Shown: positions 25,862-36,878, counted from the stretch's first letter. The stretch is 64,000 nucleotides of DNA from Planotetraspora phitsanulokensis (GCF_016863295.1 NZ_BOOP01000032.1:80473-144472); one strand, 5' to 3'. The notes: a model not told the origin generated them from the sequence alone. Program-made: numbers and translations.

Positions 25862-26071
25862 CTACCGCGTTTCCGGCGCTGGTGGGGGCTCCGCCTCCGC
25901 CGACGGGCGGGGAGCTTCGGGTAACAACGGGACGAACGACGAGACGCGTGGACCCGCCAGCCCCAGGACCTGACGGATCCACGCCTCGAGGCCCGTCGGG
26001 TCCGGCGGGGTGAGGTCGCCGGCCTCGCCGTCCTGGTCGTGCGGCGCCGCCTCCGGCCGTGCCGAGCTCAC
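25862..26071 (-). CDS. Small hypothetical protein downstream of LLM oxidoreductase
   Basis: A 69-codon frame starts at GTG 26071, 4 bases after the LLM oxidoreductase stop. It has a hydrophobic/amphipathic centre (GLEAWIRQVLGLAGPRVSSFVPLLP) and proline- and acid-rich flanks. It includes a TTA leucine codon, rare in such genomes. I do not recognise it; it may be spurious. Confidence 0.35.
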   Translation of the reverse strand: MSSARPEAAPHDQDGEAGDLTPPDPTGLEAWIRQVLGLAGPRVSSFVPLLPEAPRPSAEAEPPPAPETR

Positions 26072-26075
26072 CGGG

Positions 26076-26996
26076 TCACCCGACGAGGACGGGGGCGAGC
26101 AGGCGCAGGTGCTCGAGTTGCTCCGCGAGGGTGCCGGCGAGTGGTTGGACGCAGACGTGGTCGGCTCCTGCCTGGTGATGTGCGCGGACGCGCTCGCCGA
26201 TGGTCTCCGGATCCCCTGAGGGGACGACGGCGTCGATGAGCGCGTCGCTGCCTCCCCCCTCGAAGTCGCGATCGGAGAAGCCGAGCTCGCGCAGGTTGTT
26301 GAGGTAGTTGGGCATGGACAGATAGGCCGCGGCGTATTTCCGGGCGACGGCCCGGCCGCGTTCGGCGTCGCCGGTCACCACGACGGCCTGCTCGGGGGCG
26401 AGGACGGGGTCCGGGCCGAGGACGTCGCGCGCCATCGCGGTGTGCTCCGGGGTGGTGAAGTACGGGTGCGCCCCCTGTGCCCTGGTGCCCGCGAGTTCGA
26501 GCATCTTGCGCCGCAGGGCCGCGAGGACCCTCGGCGCGGCCGGCGCCGGCGGCACGCCGAACGAGGCGGAGTCCATGGCGTCGAGGTAGGCCCGCATCGT
26601 GGCCACCGGCCTGCCGTAGTCGTGGCCCCGCGTCGTCACCAGTGGTGCGTGGCTCACGCCCAGACCGAGGACGAACCGGTCTCCCCACGCCTCCGCCAGC
26701 GTGTTCGCGCCGTTGGCCGTCGCCACCGCGTCACGCGCGTAGATGTTGGCGATGCCGGTGGCGACCTGGAGGCGCCGCGTGGCCGAGAGCAGCAGCGCCG
26801 CCTGGGTCAGGGCCTCCCTGCTCACCGGGGTCTCCCCGAACCACAGCGCGCCGTAGCCGAGGTCCTCGATCTCCGCGGCCGCCCGGCGCACGGTCTCCGC
26901 GGGCACCGAGGTGAACGAGGCCAGCCACACTCCCGTACGGCCGAGGCGCTGCTTGACGGTGGACGGGCTCGCGGGTCGCGCCGGGCTGTCGGCCAT
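26076..26996 (-). CDS. LLM class F420-dependent oxidoreductase
   Basis: 306-residue luciferase-like monooxygenase fold. Typical segments are ETVRRAAAEIEDLGYGALWFGE, ATGIANIYARDAVATANGANTLAEAWGDRFVLGLGVSH and PSGDPETIGERVRAHHQAGADHVCVQPL. This subgroup (TIGR03620-like) uses F420 in actinomycetes; the substrate is not known. The aldo/keto reductase gene ends upstream on the same strand after a 123-base gap. Confidence 0.9.
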   Translation of the reverse strand: MADSPARPASPSTVKQRLGRTGVWLASFTSVPAETVRRAAAEIEDLGYGALWFGETPVSREALTQAALLLSATRRLQVATGIANIYARDAVATANGANTLAEAWGDRFVLGLGVSHAPLVTTRGHDYGRPVATMRAYLDAMDSASFGVPPAPAAPRVLAALRRKMLELAGTRAQGAHPYFTTPEHTAMARDVLGPDPVLAPEQAVVVTGDAERGRAVARKYAAAYLSMPNYLNNLRELGFSDRDFEGGGSDALIDAVVPSGDPETIGERVRAHHQAGADHVCVQPLAGTLAEQLEHLRLLAPVLVG

Positions 26997-27119
26997 CCGG
27001 AGTGCCTCCTTCTTCGTCTGTCGTGCCCGGTCACCGAACCTGCGCCGGGCATCTCAGCATGGCACTGCCGATGCCGCGACGACGGGCAGGGGTGGCCCGT
27101 CGGGGGTCCGTGTCGGCGG

Positions 27120-27953
27120 TCAGAGCATCTCCAGGGGCAGTCCCGCCCGCGGCGGTGGGAACGCCGTGTCCAGCACCAACAGGTCCTCCTCGGCGAGGCG
27201 GATCGCGAGTGCGGCGTGGTTCTCGTGCACGTGGGACGGCTTGGACGCCTTGGGTATGGAGATGACGCCGTCGTCCCTGAGCGTCCACGCGAGGGCCACC
27301 TGAGCCGGGGTGGCGTCGTGCCGCTCCGCCACCCCGCGGATCGCCGGGTGTCCCAGCAGCCGGCCCTGCTCGACCGGCGAGTAGGCCATGACCGGGATGC
27401 CGCGGTCATGGCACCAGGGGGCGAGGTCGAACTCGCATCCGCGCCGGGACAGGTTGTAGAGGATCTGATCGGTCTGTACGGCCGTGCCGCTCGCCAGAGC
27501 CACCAGCTCCTCCATGTCGCCGGCGTCGAAGTTGCTCACGCCCCAGTGCCGGATCCGCCCGGACGCGGTGAGCCGGTCGAAGGCCGACAACGTCTCCTCC
27601 AGCGGGACCCGTCCCCGCCAGTGCAGCAGGTAGAGGTCGATCCGGTCGGTGCCAAGGCGCCTGAGGCTCTCCTCGCAGGCCGCCACCGTGCCCTCGAGGG
27701 TGGCGTGGTGCGGCAGCACCTTGGTGACCAGGAACACCTCGTCGCGGCGGCCGGCGATCGCCTCGCCGATGAGCCGTTCGGACTCGCCCTGGGCGTACAT
27801 CTCCGCGGTGTCGATCAGCGTCATCCCCAGGTCCAGTCCCACCTGGAGCGCCGCGATCTCCTCCTCCCGCGATGAACGGTTCTCACCCATGTGCCAGGTG
27901 CCCTGGCCCAGGGCGGCGACCTCCTCGCCCGCCGGAAGTTCGGCCATGCGCAT
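27120..27953 (-). CDS. Aldo/keto reductase
   Basis: 277 residues from ATG 27953, chosen for GGAGGG just upstream; ATG 27947 is a close alternative. Catalytic residues are in DTAEMYAQGESERLIG (Asp, Tyr), LVTKVLP (Lys) and YLLHWRGR (His). The C-terminus GVISIPKASKPSHVHENHAALAIRL is the NADPH-binding part. It is related to E. coli YajO/YeaE-like reductases and unlike the AKR at 15 kb (a different subfamily). Confidence 0.92.
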   Translation of the reverse strand: MRMAELPAGEEVAALGQGTWHMGENRSSREEEIAALQVGLDLGMTLIDTAEMYAQGESERLIGEAIAGRRDEVFLVTKVLPHHATLEGTVAACEESLRRLGTDRIDLYLLHWRGRVPLEETLSAFDRLTASGRIRHWGVSNFDAGDMEELVALASGTAVQTDQILYNLSRRGCEFDLAPWCHDRGIPVMAYSPVEQGRLLGHPAIRGVAERHDATPAQVALAWTLRDDGVISIPKASKPSHVHENHAALAIRLAEEDLLVLDTAFPPPRAGLPLEML

Positions 27954-28150
27954 GACGCCCTCCCCGCCCGACTTCGCGTCAGTCGATGTTCTCCTGTTCC
28001 GCCTCCCTTCCCGGCCTGGACGGTGATTGGGCCAGGCATGAGCCAAGACCGGGCAAAGTCATGTCGCTACGGTCCGTGTCGGCGCGACGCTCTATCGTCG
28101 CCGCGTGTCTCCTTGGACGCGGTGCCCGCCTATTTCCCTGGAGACCCAAG

Positions 28151-28720
28151 ATGAAGAAACTGCTGTGCGTCGGCGCGGTCATGGCCGGCCTGCTGGCGTC
28201 CGGCTGCGGGAGCTCGGACAACTCCTCCAGCCCTGTCGCCGCGGACGAGTACAACGCGTCGCCGACCTCGCCGGCGACGCCGACCGAGGGCGAGACCGGC
28301 ATGATGTCGCCGGGCTACTCGCCATCCCCGACCTCGCCGATCATGATGGCGCCCACGGGCCCCGCGAAGATCGAGGTAGCGGAAACGAAGCTCGGCAAGG
28401 TCCTCGTGGGCCTCGAGGGTCGTACGCTCTACCTCTTCTCGAAGGACAAGGCCGGCACGTCGATGTGCACGGGCGCCTGCGCGACCGCGTGGCCGCCGGC
28501 TCTCACACTCGGCGCGCCCACGGCCGGAACGAACGTCAAGCCTGAGCTCCTCAAGACGATCAAGAGGGACGACGGCATGACCCAGGTCACCTACAACGAC
28601 CACCCGCTGTACTACTACGCCAAGGACGAGAAGGCCGGCGACGTCAAGGGTCAGGACGTCAAGGACTTCGGCGGCGAGTGGTACGCCGTGACGCCGGAAG
28701 GTAAGAAGGCCAAGCACTAA
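28151..28720 (+). CDS. Secreted lipoprotein with two COG4315-type repeats
   Basis: 189 residues. The signal peptide ends in the lipobox LLASGC (Cys19), followed by a Ser/Pro/Thr-rich spacer to about residue 70. Two repeats of the PF03640-type module follow, with signatures VLVGLEGRTLYLFSKDKAGTSMCTGACATAWPP and YNDHPLYYYAKDEKAGDVKGQDVKDFGGEWYAVTPEG. The family is widespread in actinobacteria without an established role. The protein would face the outside of the membrane. Confidence 0.88.
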   Translation: MKKLLCVGAVMAGLLASGCGSSDNSSSPVAADEYNASPTSPATPTEGETGMMSPGYSPSPTSPIMMAPTGPAKIEVAETKLGKVLVGLEGRTLYLFSKDKAGTSMCTGACATAWPPALTLGAPTAGTNVKPELLKTIKRDDGMTQVTYNDHPLYYYAKDEKAGDVKGQDVKDFGGEWYAVTPEGKKAKH

Positions 28721-28812
28721 CCAGGTCCAACCGGCTCGCGGACCGACCCCCTCCCGCGGCCTTCGCCGGACGACTTCACGAACCCGGTCTCCGACCGGTC
28801 CGGCTCGGCATC

Positions 28813-28852
28813 ACGACCGCCCCGGAGCGCATCCGCGCTCCGGGGCGGTCGT
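28813..28852 (+). terminator. Strong hairpin terminator
   Basis: A perfect 18-bp stem (28813-28830 and 28835-28852) with a 4-base loop lies about 90 bases after the lipoprotein stop and before the GAF-protein gene. Confidence 0.85.
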
Positions 28853-28966
28853 CGTCGTAGCGTGAAACAAAGTCGGGTTCGCCTCGCCTGTGCCGTCGGC
28901 GGCCCACTAGGGTTGTGCTCAATCCGCCCTGTGTCCGCGGCCGTTCTCTCATGGAGATGGCATGTC

Positions 28967-29437
28967 ATGGCACAGGCGCCAGTGGTTCTCGAGAACGTTC
29001 TCGTCGGCATGGCCGACCTCTTCGGGGTCGACGGAGCCGCTCTCATGCTGCTCGACGGGCAGGATCGCCTGCGGGCGGTCGGTGCCTCGGACGACGACGG
29101 CATCGCGCTGGAATCCGCGCAGGAGTCCGTCGGGGACGGCCCGGCCATAGCGAGCGCGGTCCGCGGCGATCTCGTCGCGATCAACGATCTTCATGCGGCG
29201 ACCCCGCTGGGATTCCCCCATGTGGCGGCGCACGCCATGCCGGTGCGGGCCGTCATGTCCGTGCCGCTCGTCGAGGACGCGGAACTCATCGGCGTCCTCG
29301 ACTTCTACGCCCGGATCGGGCGTGAGTGGGGCCCCGCGGCGGTGCAGACGGGCTCGTGTCTGGGTGAGCTCATGGTGATCGTCCTGCGGGTTCTCGCCGA
29401 GGGCAGGACTGATTCCTCCCCGTCTGGGCAGGTGTGA
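28967..29437 (+). CDS. GAF domain protein
   Basis: 156 residues from ATG 28967 (GGAGATGG upstream). Nearly the whole protein is one GAF domain (ENVLVGMADLFGVDGAALMLLDGQDRLRAVGASDD through VRAVMSVPLVEDAELIGVLDFYAR). No output domain is present, unlike the usual GAF-ANTAR proteins. Its stop overlaps the ATG at 29437 in the next gene's frame, so it may work as a sensing partner of the GAF-ANTAR protein. Confidence 0.85.
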   Translation: MAQAPVVLENVLVGMADLFGVDGAALMLLDGQDRLRAVGASDDDGIALESAQESVGDGPAIASAVRGDLVAINDLHAATPLGFPHVAAHAMPVRAVMSVPLVEDAELIGVLDFYARIGREWGPAAVQTGSCLGELMVIVLRVLAEGRTDSSPSGQV

Positions 29438-29502
29438 TGGCCGAGTCGCCAACTCTCCGCGACCGCGCCGGCGCTGAGGTGAGGTTCACGAGAGGAAATG
29501 GA

Positions 29503-30231
29503 ATGACCCATATCGATCCGGAGGCGCTTGTCGCCAGTCTGCGCCGTCTGCAGAAGAACACGACGGCGACCGGGATCGTGCAGCACCTCGAGCGCATCGT
29601 GCAGGTCGTCGATCGGATCTTCGGATATTCGGGGGCCGGTCTGATGTTCGCCGAGGAGGACCGCACGCTCCGGTACCTCTTCGCGACCGACGAGCGCGGC
29701 CGCAGCCTGGAGCACGCGCAGGCGATGACGGGCCAGGGGCCCTGCGTCGCCGCCTACGCCGGGGACACCGAGGTGACCACCGTCGATGTGAGGAGCGATC
29801 CGCGCTGGCCCGACCTGCCCGAACTGCTGCACCCCGAGGTGCGGGCGGTGGCGGGCGTCCCCATAAGGCTGGGCGGGGTGCCCGTGGGCACGCTGAACGT
29901 CTACCAGGACACTCCGCACGACTGGGAGGACTCCGACGTCCAGGCGCTCCACGCGTACGCGCATGTGATCGAGCAGGTCCTGGTGGCCTCGATCGAGGCG
30001 GACGAGAAGGCGGTGCTCGCCGACCAGTTGCAGTATGCGCTCGACTACCGCGTGGTCATCGAGCGCGCCATCGGCTACCTCATGGGCAAGCACGACCTGA
30101 CGGCCACTCAGGCGTTCACCGGCCTGCGCAAGCAGGCGAGGGACAGCAGGCGGAGAGTCTCCGACCTGGCGGCCGAACTGCTGGGCGAACAGGGCCCGCG
30201 TGATGTTGCGAATCCAGATCACGCCGTCTGA
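29503..30231 (+). CDS. GAF and ANTAR domain RNA-binding antiterminator
   Basis: 242 residues from ATG 29503, preceded by AGAGGA; the frame is open back to an ATG at 29437 that overlaps the previous stop, so a longer form is possible. A GAF domain (about 15-160, GIVQHLERIVQVVDRIFGYSGAGLMF to AGVPIRLGGVPVGTLNVY) is followed by a C-terminal ANTAR three-helix domain (LQYALDYRVVIERAIGYLMGKHDLTATQAFTGLRKQARDSRRRVSDLAAELL). ANTAR proteins bind paired RNA hairpins and prevent termination. Target RNAs are not apparent nearby. Confidence 0.9.
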   Translation: MTHIDPEALVASLRRLQKNTTATGIVQHLERIVQVVDRIFGYSGAGLMFAEEDRTLRYLFATDERGRSLEHAQAMTGQGPCVAAYAGDTEVTTVDVRSDPRWPDLPELLHPEVRAVAGVPIRLGGVPVGTLNVYQDTPHDWEDSDVQALHAYAHVIEQVLVASIEADEKAVLADQLQYALDYRVVIERAIGYLMGKHDLTATQAFTGLRKQARDSRRRVSDLAAELLGEQGPRDVANPDHAV

Positions 30232-30565
30232 CGGCGGAATCTCGATGGCGGTCCGGGGCGATCTCGATGCGGAGGGGGCAGGGGAGCTGCGGGTGTGCGT
30301 CTCCGAAGCCCTCTGGGCGTACCGCCCCGGGCACATCGACCTCGAGCTGTCGGGTGTCGGCTTCATCGACTGTTCGGGCTGCAGGACGCTGGTCTGGATC
30401 CACCAGCGGGCGCGCGGGTGCGGCGGGACGATGACCGTCGTCCGCCCGTCCTCGCTGGTTCTGCGCCTGCTCCGGCTCCTGGAGTTCGATCGTGAGCTGA
30501 CCATCCGCGGCCTGCCCGAGGACACGACGCCCATGAGCATGGAGGTGAACCCCGGCCTCAACTGA
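30203..30565 (+). CDS. STAS domain anti-sigma factor antagonist
   Basis: 120 residues starting within the end of the ANTAR gene (overlap of about 29 bases; GTG 30200 is an alternative). The STAS fold is clear: [45 protein letters not shown]. The serine of the IDCSG motif (Ser58) is the usual phosphorylation site. The partner kinase is not adjacent; an RsbW-like gene lies at 60.2 kb. With the two GAF genes it forms a partner-switching-like signalling operon. Confidence 0.88.
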   Translation: MLRIQITPSDGGISMAVRGDLDAEGAGELRVCVSEALWAYRPGHIDLELSGVGFIDCSGCRTLVWIHQRARGCGGTMTVVRPSSLVLRLLRLLEFDRELTIRGLPEDTTPMSMEVNPGLN

Positions 30566-30587
30566 CGCGGGCGATAGTCTGGCCGCG

Positions 30588-31640
30588 ATGTATCGATTCG
30601 TGTTCACGCAGGTCCTGACCCGCTTCGACGCGGAGGCCGTCCACCATCTGACGATGAGGCTGCTCCGCGTCCTTTCCGCGCTCCCCGTCCTGAAGCAGGT
30701 GCTGCACGCCCTGCTCGCCCCGCGCGACCCCTCCCTCAGAGTCGAGGCCTTCGGCGTCCGCTTCCCCGGGCCGCTCGGGCTCGCCGCGGGGTTCGACAAG
30801 GACGCCAGGTGCGTCGAGGCGCTCACCGCCTTCGGCTTCGGCCACGTCGAAGTGGGCACGATCACCGCCCGGGCGCAGCCCGGCAACCCCCGGCCCCGGC
30901 TCTTCCGGCTCGTGGGCAACCGGGCGATCATCAACCGGATGGGCTTCAACAACGAGGGCGCGGCGGCGGCCGCCGCGCGGCTCCGCAGGCCCCGTGTGAT
31001 CCCCTCCGTCGTCGGGGTCAACATCGGCAAGACCAAGGTGGTGCCGGAGGCGGAGGCCGTACAGGACTACGTGACCGGCGCCCGGCTGCTCGCGCCTCTC
31101 GCGGACTACCTCGTGGTCAACGTGAGTTCGCCGAACACGCCGGGGCTGCGCGACCTGCAGGCGGTCGAGCTGCTGCGGCCTCTGCTGACCGCGGTCAAGG
31201 AGGTGGCGGGACGGACCCCGCTGCTGGTGAAGATCGCTCCCGACCTGGCCGACGAGGACGTCGACGCGGTCGCGGAACTCGCCGTGGATCTCGGCCTCGC
31301 CGGGATCATCGCGACCAACACCACGATCAGCCGGGCCGGGGTCGCCAGCACCGAGACGGGCGGCCTGTCGGGCCGGCCGCTCAAGGAGCGGTCGCTCGAG
31401 GTGCTGAGGCGGCTGCACAAGAAGGTGGGCGACCGGCTGACGATCGTGTCCGTGGGCGGCGTCGAGAGCGCCGACGACGTGTGGGACCGGCTGTGCGCGG
31501 GCGCCGGCCTCGTCCAGGGCTACACGGGCCTGATCTACGAGGGCCCGCTGTGGGCGTCGAGGATCCACCGCGAGCTCGCCCGCCGGGTCCGGCGTCAGGG
31601 ACACACGTCGATCGGCCAGGTCATCGGCACTTCCGCCTGA
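30588..31640 (+). CDS. pyrD: Dihydroorotate dehydrogenase (quinone), class 2
   Basis: 350 residues. The N-terminal membrane-associated helices ([26 protein letters not shown]) mark the quinone-dependent class 2. FMN and substrate motifs are [53 protein letters not shown] (catalytic Ser), NTTISR and [33 protein letters not shown]. It performs the fourth step of pyrimidine synthesis at the inner membrane face. No other pyr genes are nearby. Confidence 0.96.
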   Translation: MYRFVFTQVLTRFDAEAVHHLTMRLLRVLSALPVLKQVLHALLAPRDPSLRVEAFGVRFPGPLGLAAGFDKDARCVEALTAFGFGHVEVGTITARAQPGNPRPRLFRLVGNRAIINRMGFNNEGAAAAAARLRRPRVIPSVVGVNIGKTKVVPEAEAVQDYVTGARLLAPLADYLVVNVSSPNTPGLRDLQAVELLRPLLTAVKEVAGRTPLLVKIAPDLADEDVDAVAELAVDLGLAGIIATNTTISRAGVASTETGGLSGRPLKERSLEVLRRLHKKVGDRLTIVSVGGVESADDVWDRLCAGAGLVQGYTGLIYEGPLWASRIHRELARRVRRQGHTSIGQVIGTSA

Positions 31641-31665
31641 GGTATGGCATACCCTTGGGGGGTAT
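31641..31665 (+). promoter_or_regulatory. CsoR-like copper operator
   Basis: Two overlapping dyads precede copZ: GGTATG/CATACC (31641-31653, 1-base centre) and ATACCC/GGGTAT (31649-31665, 5-base centre). The second matches the general form of CsoR operators (ATACCC...GGGTAT around a G/C tract) known from actinobacterial copper genes. It would derepress copZ-copA when Cu(I) binds CsoR. Confidence 0.6.
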
Positions 31666-31684
31666 CTGTACCGGGAGGATGGAC

Positions 31685-31888
31685 ATGAGCGTGAAGACCT
31701 ACACCGTCCAGGGCATGACGTGCGGCCACTGCGTCAGCTCCGTCAAGGAGGAGGTCGGCGAGGTCGCCGGAGTCACCGGCGTGGAGGTCGACCTGGCGAG
31801 CGGACGGCTGGACGTCGCCGGTGAGGGAGTCGCCGACGAGGCGGTACGGCTGGCCGTCCAGGAGGCCGGTTACGAGATCGTCGCCTGA
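31685..31888 (+). CDS. copZ: Copper chaperone, heavy-metal-associated domain
   Basis: 67 residues; GGGAGG with proper spacing selects ATG 31685. The HMA metal-binding motif GMTCGHC is near the N-terminus, followed by the ferredoxin-like fold (VSSVKEEVGEVAGVTGVEVDLASGRLDV). It should pass Cu(I) to the ATPase encoded 32 bases downstream. Confidence 0.93.
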   Translation: MSVKTYTVQGMTCGHCVSSVKEEVGEVAGVTGVEVDLASGRLDVAGEGVADEAVRLAVQEAGYEIVA

Positions 31889-31920
31889 GCCGGCTCTCGC
31901 GGCCCGGGCCCGGAGGAGAC

Positions 31921-34052
<2,132 letters not shown>

Positions 34053-34056
<4 letters not shown>

Positions 34057-34117
34057 TCATGCACAGGCTCGCGCAAACCCCCCGCGACCTGCACCAACCT
34101 CTGCCGTGATCATGCAC
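34053..34117 (-). repeat. 53-bp repeat array, left copy set
   Basis: The 11-base core (GCATGATCACG on the minus strand) occurs twice with a period of exactly 53 bases, the first overlapping the copA stop codon. The unit between the cores shares CAGGTC at unit positions 25-30 and CGA at 45-47 with the right-hand array. The array fills the gap between convergent copA and the hexosaminidase gene. Confidence 0.9.
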
Positions 34118-34124
34118 GTACAGG

Positions 34125-35759
34125 TCACATGCTGGGCCGGGTGGACTCGGCCGAGTGCGTCATCTCGTCGAGGTGGCTCATCACCTCGTGCACGAGCACG
34201 ACCCCCGGCCGATGCCGGCGCCAGCCCGTCCCGCCTCGCTGCCACGGACGAGGGCCGGCCAGGGGCCGATACTCCACCCCGGCGGCGTCCAGCCGTACGA
34301 GATGGGCGTCGAGTCGCTGCAGGAACTCCGCGTGTACGGCAGGCCCACCGGTCCAGGTGATCTCGGCGGCGGCGCAACCGCGGGGCCACGCGCGATAGTC
34401 CAGCGTGCGGCTGTCGGGAATGCGCTCGCTCCACAGCTGGAACTGCGCACCGAGCACCCGGCCACGCTCGTCCGGCGTCCACTCGGCGGGTGCCGGGGCG
34501 AACTCGGCGACGTCCTCGACGGTGACCGTGTCGCCGATCGCCACGGGCTCCTCCTCAGAGGCGGCTTCGGCGTAGTCGAAGTACATCGGAAAGACGGGCG
34601 TGGCGACCACGTCGTGCCCCGCGCTCGCCGCGCGGCGGCCGACGCCCTCGCCGCGCCATGGCATGACGATCGTGTCCTGCCGCAACATGCCGCTGACGAA
34701 CGCCTCATCCCACACGACGGCACGGCTGCCGCGCTCGGCCAGCACGTCCGCGAGCCGCCTCAGGAACCAGGCGTGCAGGTCGCCGGGCGTCTCCAGGCCG
34801 AGTTCCGCCTGGTACGCGCGGATCTCTTGGGACGCCTCCCAGTCGTCCAGCACGCACTCGTCCCCGCCGATGTGGAAGTACGGCACCGAGCCCAGCGCGC
34901 CGATGATCTCGTCGAACACCGTGGCCAGGAACTCGACGGTGGCGGGCAGGGGCGACAGGATCGCCGGCGAGACGCCCCAGCGGTCAAGGACGTCGTACGG
35001 TTCGCCGGGCTTGGCGCCAAGGGACGGATAGGCGGCCAGGATCGCCGACGCGTGGCCCGGCACGTCGATCTCGGGGACGATCGTGACCGCCCGCGCCCGC
35101 GCGTAGGCGGAGATCTCCGCCAGGTCGGTCAGCGTGTAGTACCCGCCGTGTGGCAGTCCGTCGAAGGTGGACTCCTCGCCGAAGGGGCTGGTCGTGGTCT
35201 GCGCCCGGTGGGACCCGACCTCGTGCAGCAGCGGGAACGCCCGGCTCTCGACCCGCCACCCCTGGTCGTCGACCAGGTGGAGATGGAGCCGGTTCAGCTT
35301 GTGGAGCGCCAGCAGGTCGATCATCCGCAGCACGTCCCGCTTGGGCAGGAAATGCCGGGAGACGTCCATGTGGGCGCCTCGCCAGGAGAAGCCGGGAGCA
35401 TCCTCGATGCGGCCTGCGGGCAGCGTCCACACGGTTCCGGGCAACCGCGCCGACCGGAACGCGTCGGCGGGCAGAAGCTGCCTCAGCGTCTGCCCTGCGT
35501 AGAAGGCGCCCGCCGGACCGCCCGCGACGATCAGCACCGATTCCGTCGTGACGGTGACCCGGTAGGCCTCGTCCCCCAGCTCGGGGTCCTGCTCCACCCG
35601 CACCGCCGCCGTCTCGGCCCGTCGCAGGTCCAGTACGGCCAGGGCCGTCCGTACGGAGTCGACGAGATGGGCGGGACCGGAGACGCCGGCGCCCGGCGCG
35701 AGCTCGAACGATCCCGGCGCCTTTTCGACCAGCTTGGGGCGGGGAAGCAGGTAATCCAT
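34125..35759 (-). CDS. Beta-N-acetylhexosaminidase, glycoside hydrolase family 20
   Basis: 544 residues from ATG 35759 (ATG 35771 also possible; neither has a clear ribosome binding site). The N-terminal GH20b-like domain is followed by the catalytic barrel: SWRGAHMDVSRHFLPKRDVLRMIDLLALHKLNRLHLHLVDDQGW, EIDVPGHASAILAAYP, and the catalytic Asp-Glu pair in YFHIGGDECVLDDW. WDEAFVSG and QLWSERIPDSRTLDYRAWPR complete the site. No signal peptide is visible, so it may act on imported chitin or muropeptide sugars. The C-terminal ~25 residues run close to the repeat array. Confidence 0.92.
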   Translation of the reverse strand: MDYLLPRPKLVEKAPGSFELAPGAGVSGPAHLVDSVRTALAVLDLRRAETAAVRVEQDPELGDEAYRVTVTTESVLIVAGGPAGAFYAGQTLRQLLPADAFRSARLPGTVWTLPAGRIEDAPGFSWRGAHMDVSRHFLPKRDVLRMIDLLALHKLNRLHLHLVDDQGWRVESRAFPLLHEVGSHRAQTTTSPFGEESTFDGLPHGGYYTLTDLAEISAYARARAVTIVPEIDVPGHASAILAAYPSLGAKPGEPYDVLDRWGVSPAILSPLPATVEFLATVFDEIIGALGSVPYFHIGGDECVLDDWEASQEIRAYQAELGLETPGDLHAWFLRRLADVLAERGSRAVVWDEAFVSGMLRQDTIVMPWRGEGVGRRAASAGHDVVATPVFPMYFDYAEAASEEEPVAIGDTVTVEDVAEFAPAPAEWTPDERGRVLGAQFQLWSERIPDSRTLDYRAWPRGCAAAEITWTGGPAVHAEFLQRLDAHLVRLDAAGVEYRPLAGPRPWQRGGTGWRRHRPGVVLVHEVMSHLDEMTHSAESTRPSM

Positions 35760-35806
35760 ACGCCGAATCATGCCAAACGACCCGGATTGACTTCGCACCG
35801 CTCCCT

Positions 35807-35923
35807 GCATGATCACGCCGAGGAAAGCGCCAGGTCAGAGCGCGTGCGGACGAATCCGCGCATGATCACGACTGGAGAATGCGCAGGTCACGGCGCACAT
35901 CCACGAATCTGTGCATGATCACG
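35807..35923 (+). repeat. 53-bp repeat array, right copy set
   Basis: The core GCATGATCACG occurs at 35807, 35860 and 35913, exactly 53 bases apart, here on the plus strand and so inverted relative to the left array. Two full units and a third core are present. CAGGTC at unit positions 25-30 and CGA at 45-47 are conserved with the left array. It occupies the hexosaminidase upstream region and ends 24 bases before the amidase stop. Confidence 0.92.
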
Positions 35924-35946
35924 CCGAGGTGCCGGGGAAGAGAGGC

Positions 35947-36813
35947 TCAGGTGAGGTAGTTCTGGAGGCCTTTGGCGAGGGATTCGGCGATGCGCTGCCG
36001 GAACTTGGCGTTCTTGAACTTGGCCGCCTCGCTCGCGTTGCGCATGTTCCCGCACTCGATGAAGACCTTGGGAACGGTCGAAAGGTTGAGGCCGCCGAGG
36101 TCCTTACGGTAGTCGAGCGCGTTCTTGCCGATGTAGGTCGAGTACGGCAGGCCCGTCCCCGAGTGGAACGCGTTCCTGACCGCGATGCCGAGCTTCTGGG
36201 AGGTGCCCACGACCGGGTCGACCGGGCCGTGGATCTTCTGCGGCATGATCACGTGGAAGCCGTGCGCGCTCGCCGGGGCGCCGTCCCCATGGATGGAGAT
36301 CGCGGCGTTGGCCTTCGCCTGGTTGCCGATCGCGGCCCTCTGCGTGATACACGGCCCAGCACCGGTGTTGTTCTTGCGGGTGAGCTTCACCGTGGCGCCC
36401 TTGGCCTTGAGAATCTTGGCCAGCCGGTTCGAGACGTCCCAGGTGAACGCGGCCTCGGAGTACCCGTCGTTGGTCGACGTCCCCGTGGTGTCACAGGCCT
36501 TCCACTGGGTGAGGACGTTCACCTGCTTGTTGATGATCTCGGGATGCTTGAAGTTGCCCCCGTTGTGGCCGGGGTCGATCACGATGACCTTGCCGGAGAG
36601 AGGGAGAGGCGTTTTCTTCTTGCTGAGCGGGGCCTTGGAGGACGGGACCGCGGCCGGGGCCGCGTTCTGCTTGGTCACCCCCGTGACCTGGGACGTCGCG
36701 GCCACCGGCTCCGTGGCGGCCTTGGCCGTGCCCGAACCCGCCGCGCCGCCGCAGGAGGCGGCTCCCAGTCCGGCCAGGGCGAGAGCTGCGGCGACGAGTA
36801 GTCGACTGGTCAC
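35947..36813 (-). CDS. N-acetylmuramoyl-L-alanine amidase (Amidase_3)
   Basis: 288 residues from GTG 36813. An export signal ends around GAASC (Cys21, a permissive lipobox), followed by an Ala/Pro/Lys-rich linker to about residue 70. The zinc amidase domain has VIVIDPGHNGGNF (His), GYSEAAFTWDVSNRLAKIL (Glu), AISIHGDGA (His) and the catalytic Glu in VFIECGNMRN. It should cleave peptide stems from peptidoglycan in the cell wall. Located upstream of the hexosaminidase gene on the same strand. Confidence 0.92.
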   Translation of the reverse strand: MTSRLLVAAALALAGLGAASCGGAAGSGTAKAATEPVAATSQVTGVTKQNAAPAAVPSSKAPLSKKKTPLPLSGKVIVIDPGHNGGNFKHPEIINKQVNVLTQWKACDTTGTSTNDGYSEAAFTWDVSNRLAKILKAKGATVKLTRKNNTGAGPCITQRAAIGNQAKANAAISIHGDGAPASAHGFHVIMPQKIHGPVDPVVGTSQKLGIAVRNAFHSGTGLPYSTYIGKNALDYRKDLGGLNLSTVPKVFIECGNMRNASEAAKFKNAKFRQRIAESLAKGLQNYLT

Positions 36814-36878
36814 GGCAAGATCCCTTCACGAGGTCTGTCGCTTCCTAACCTACGTGTAGAAGGGGCGTAATCAGACCG

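Noticed and set aside
35807..35923. CRISPR reading of the 53-bp repeats
   Set aside because: The sequence between cores is itself related from unit to unit (CAGGTC and CGA conserved), so there are no unique spacers; no cas genes are nearby.
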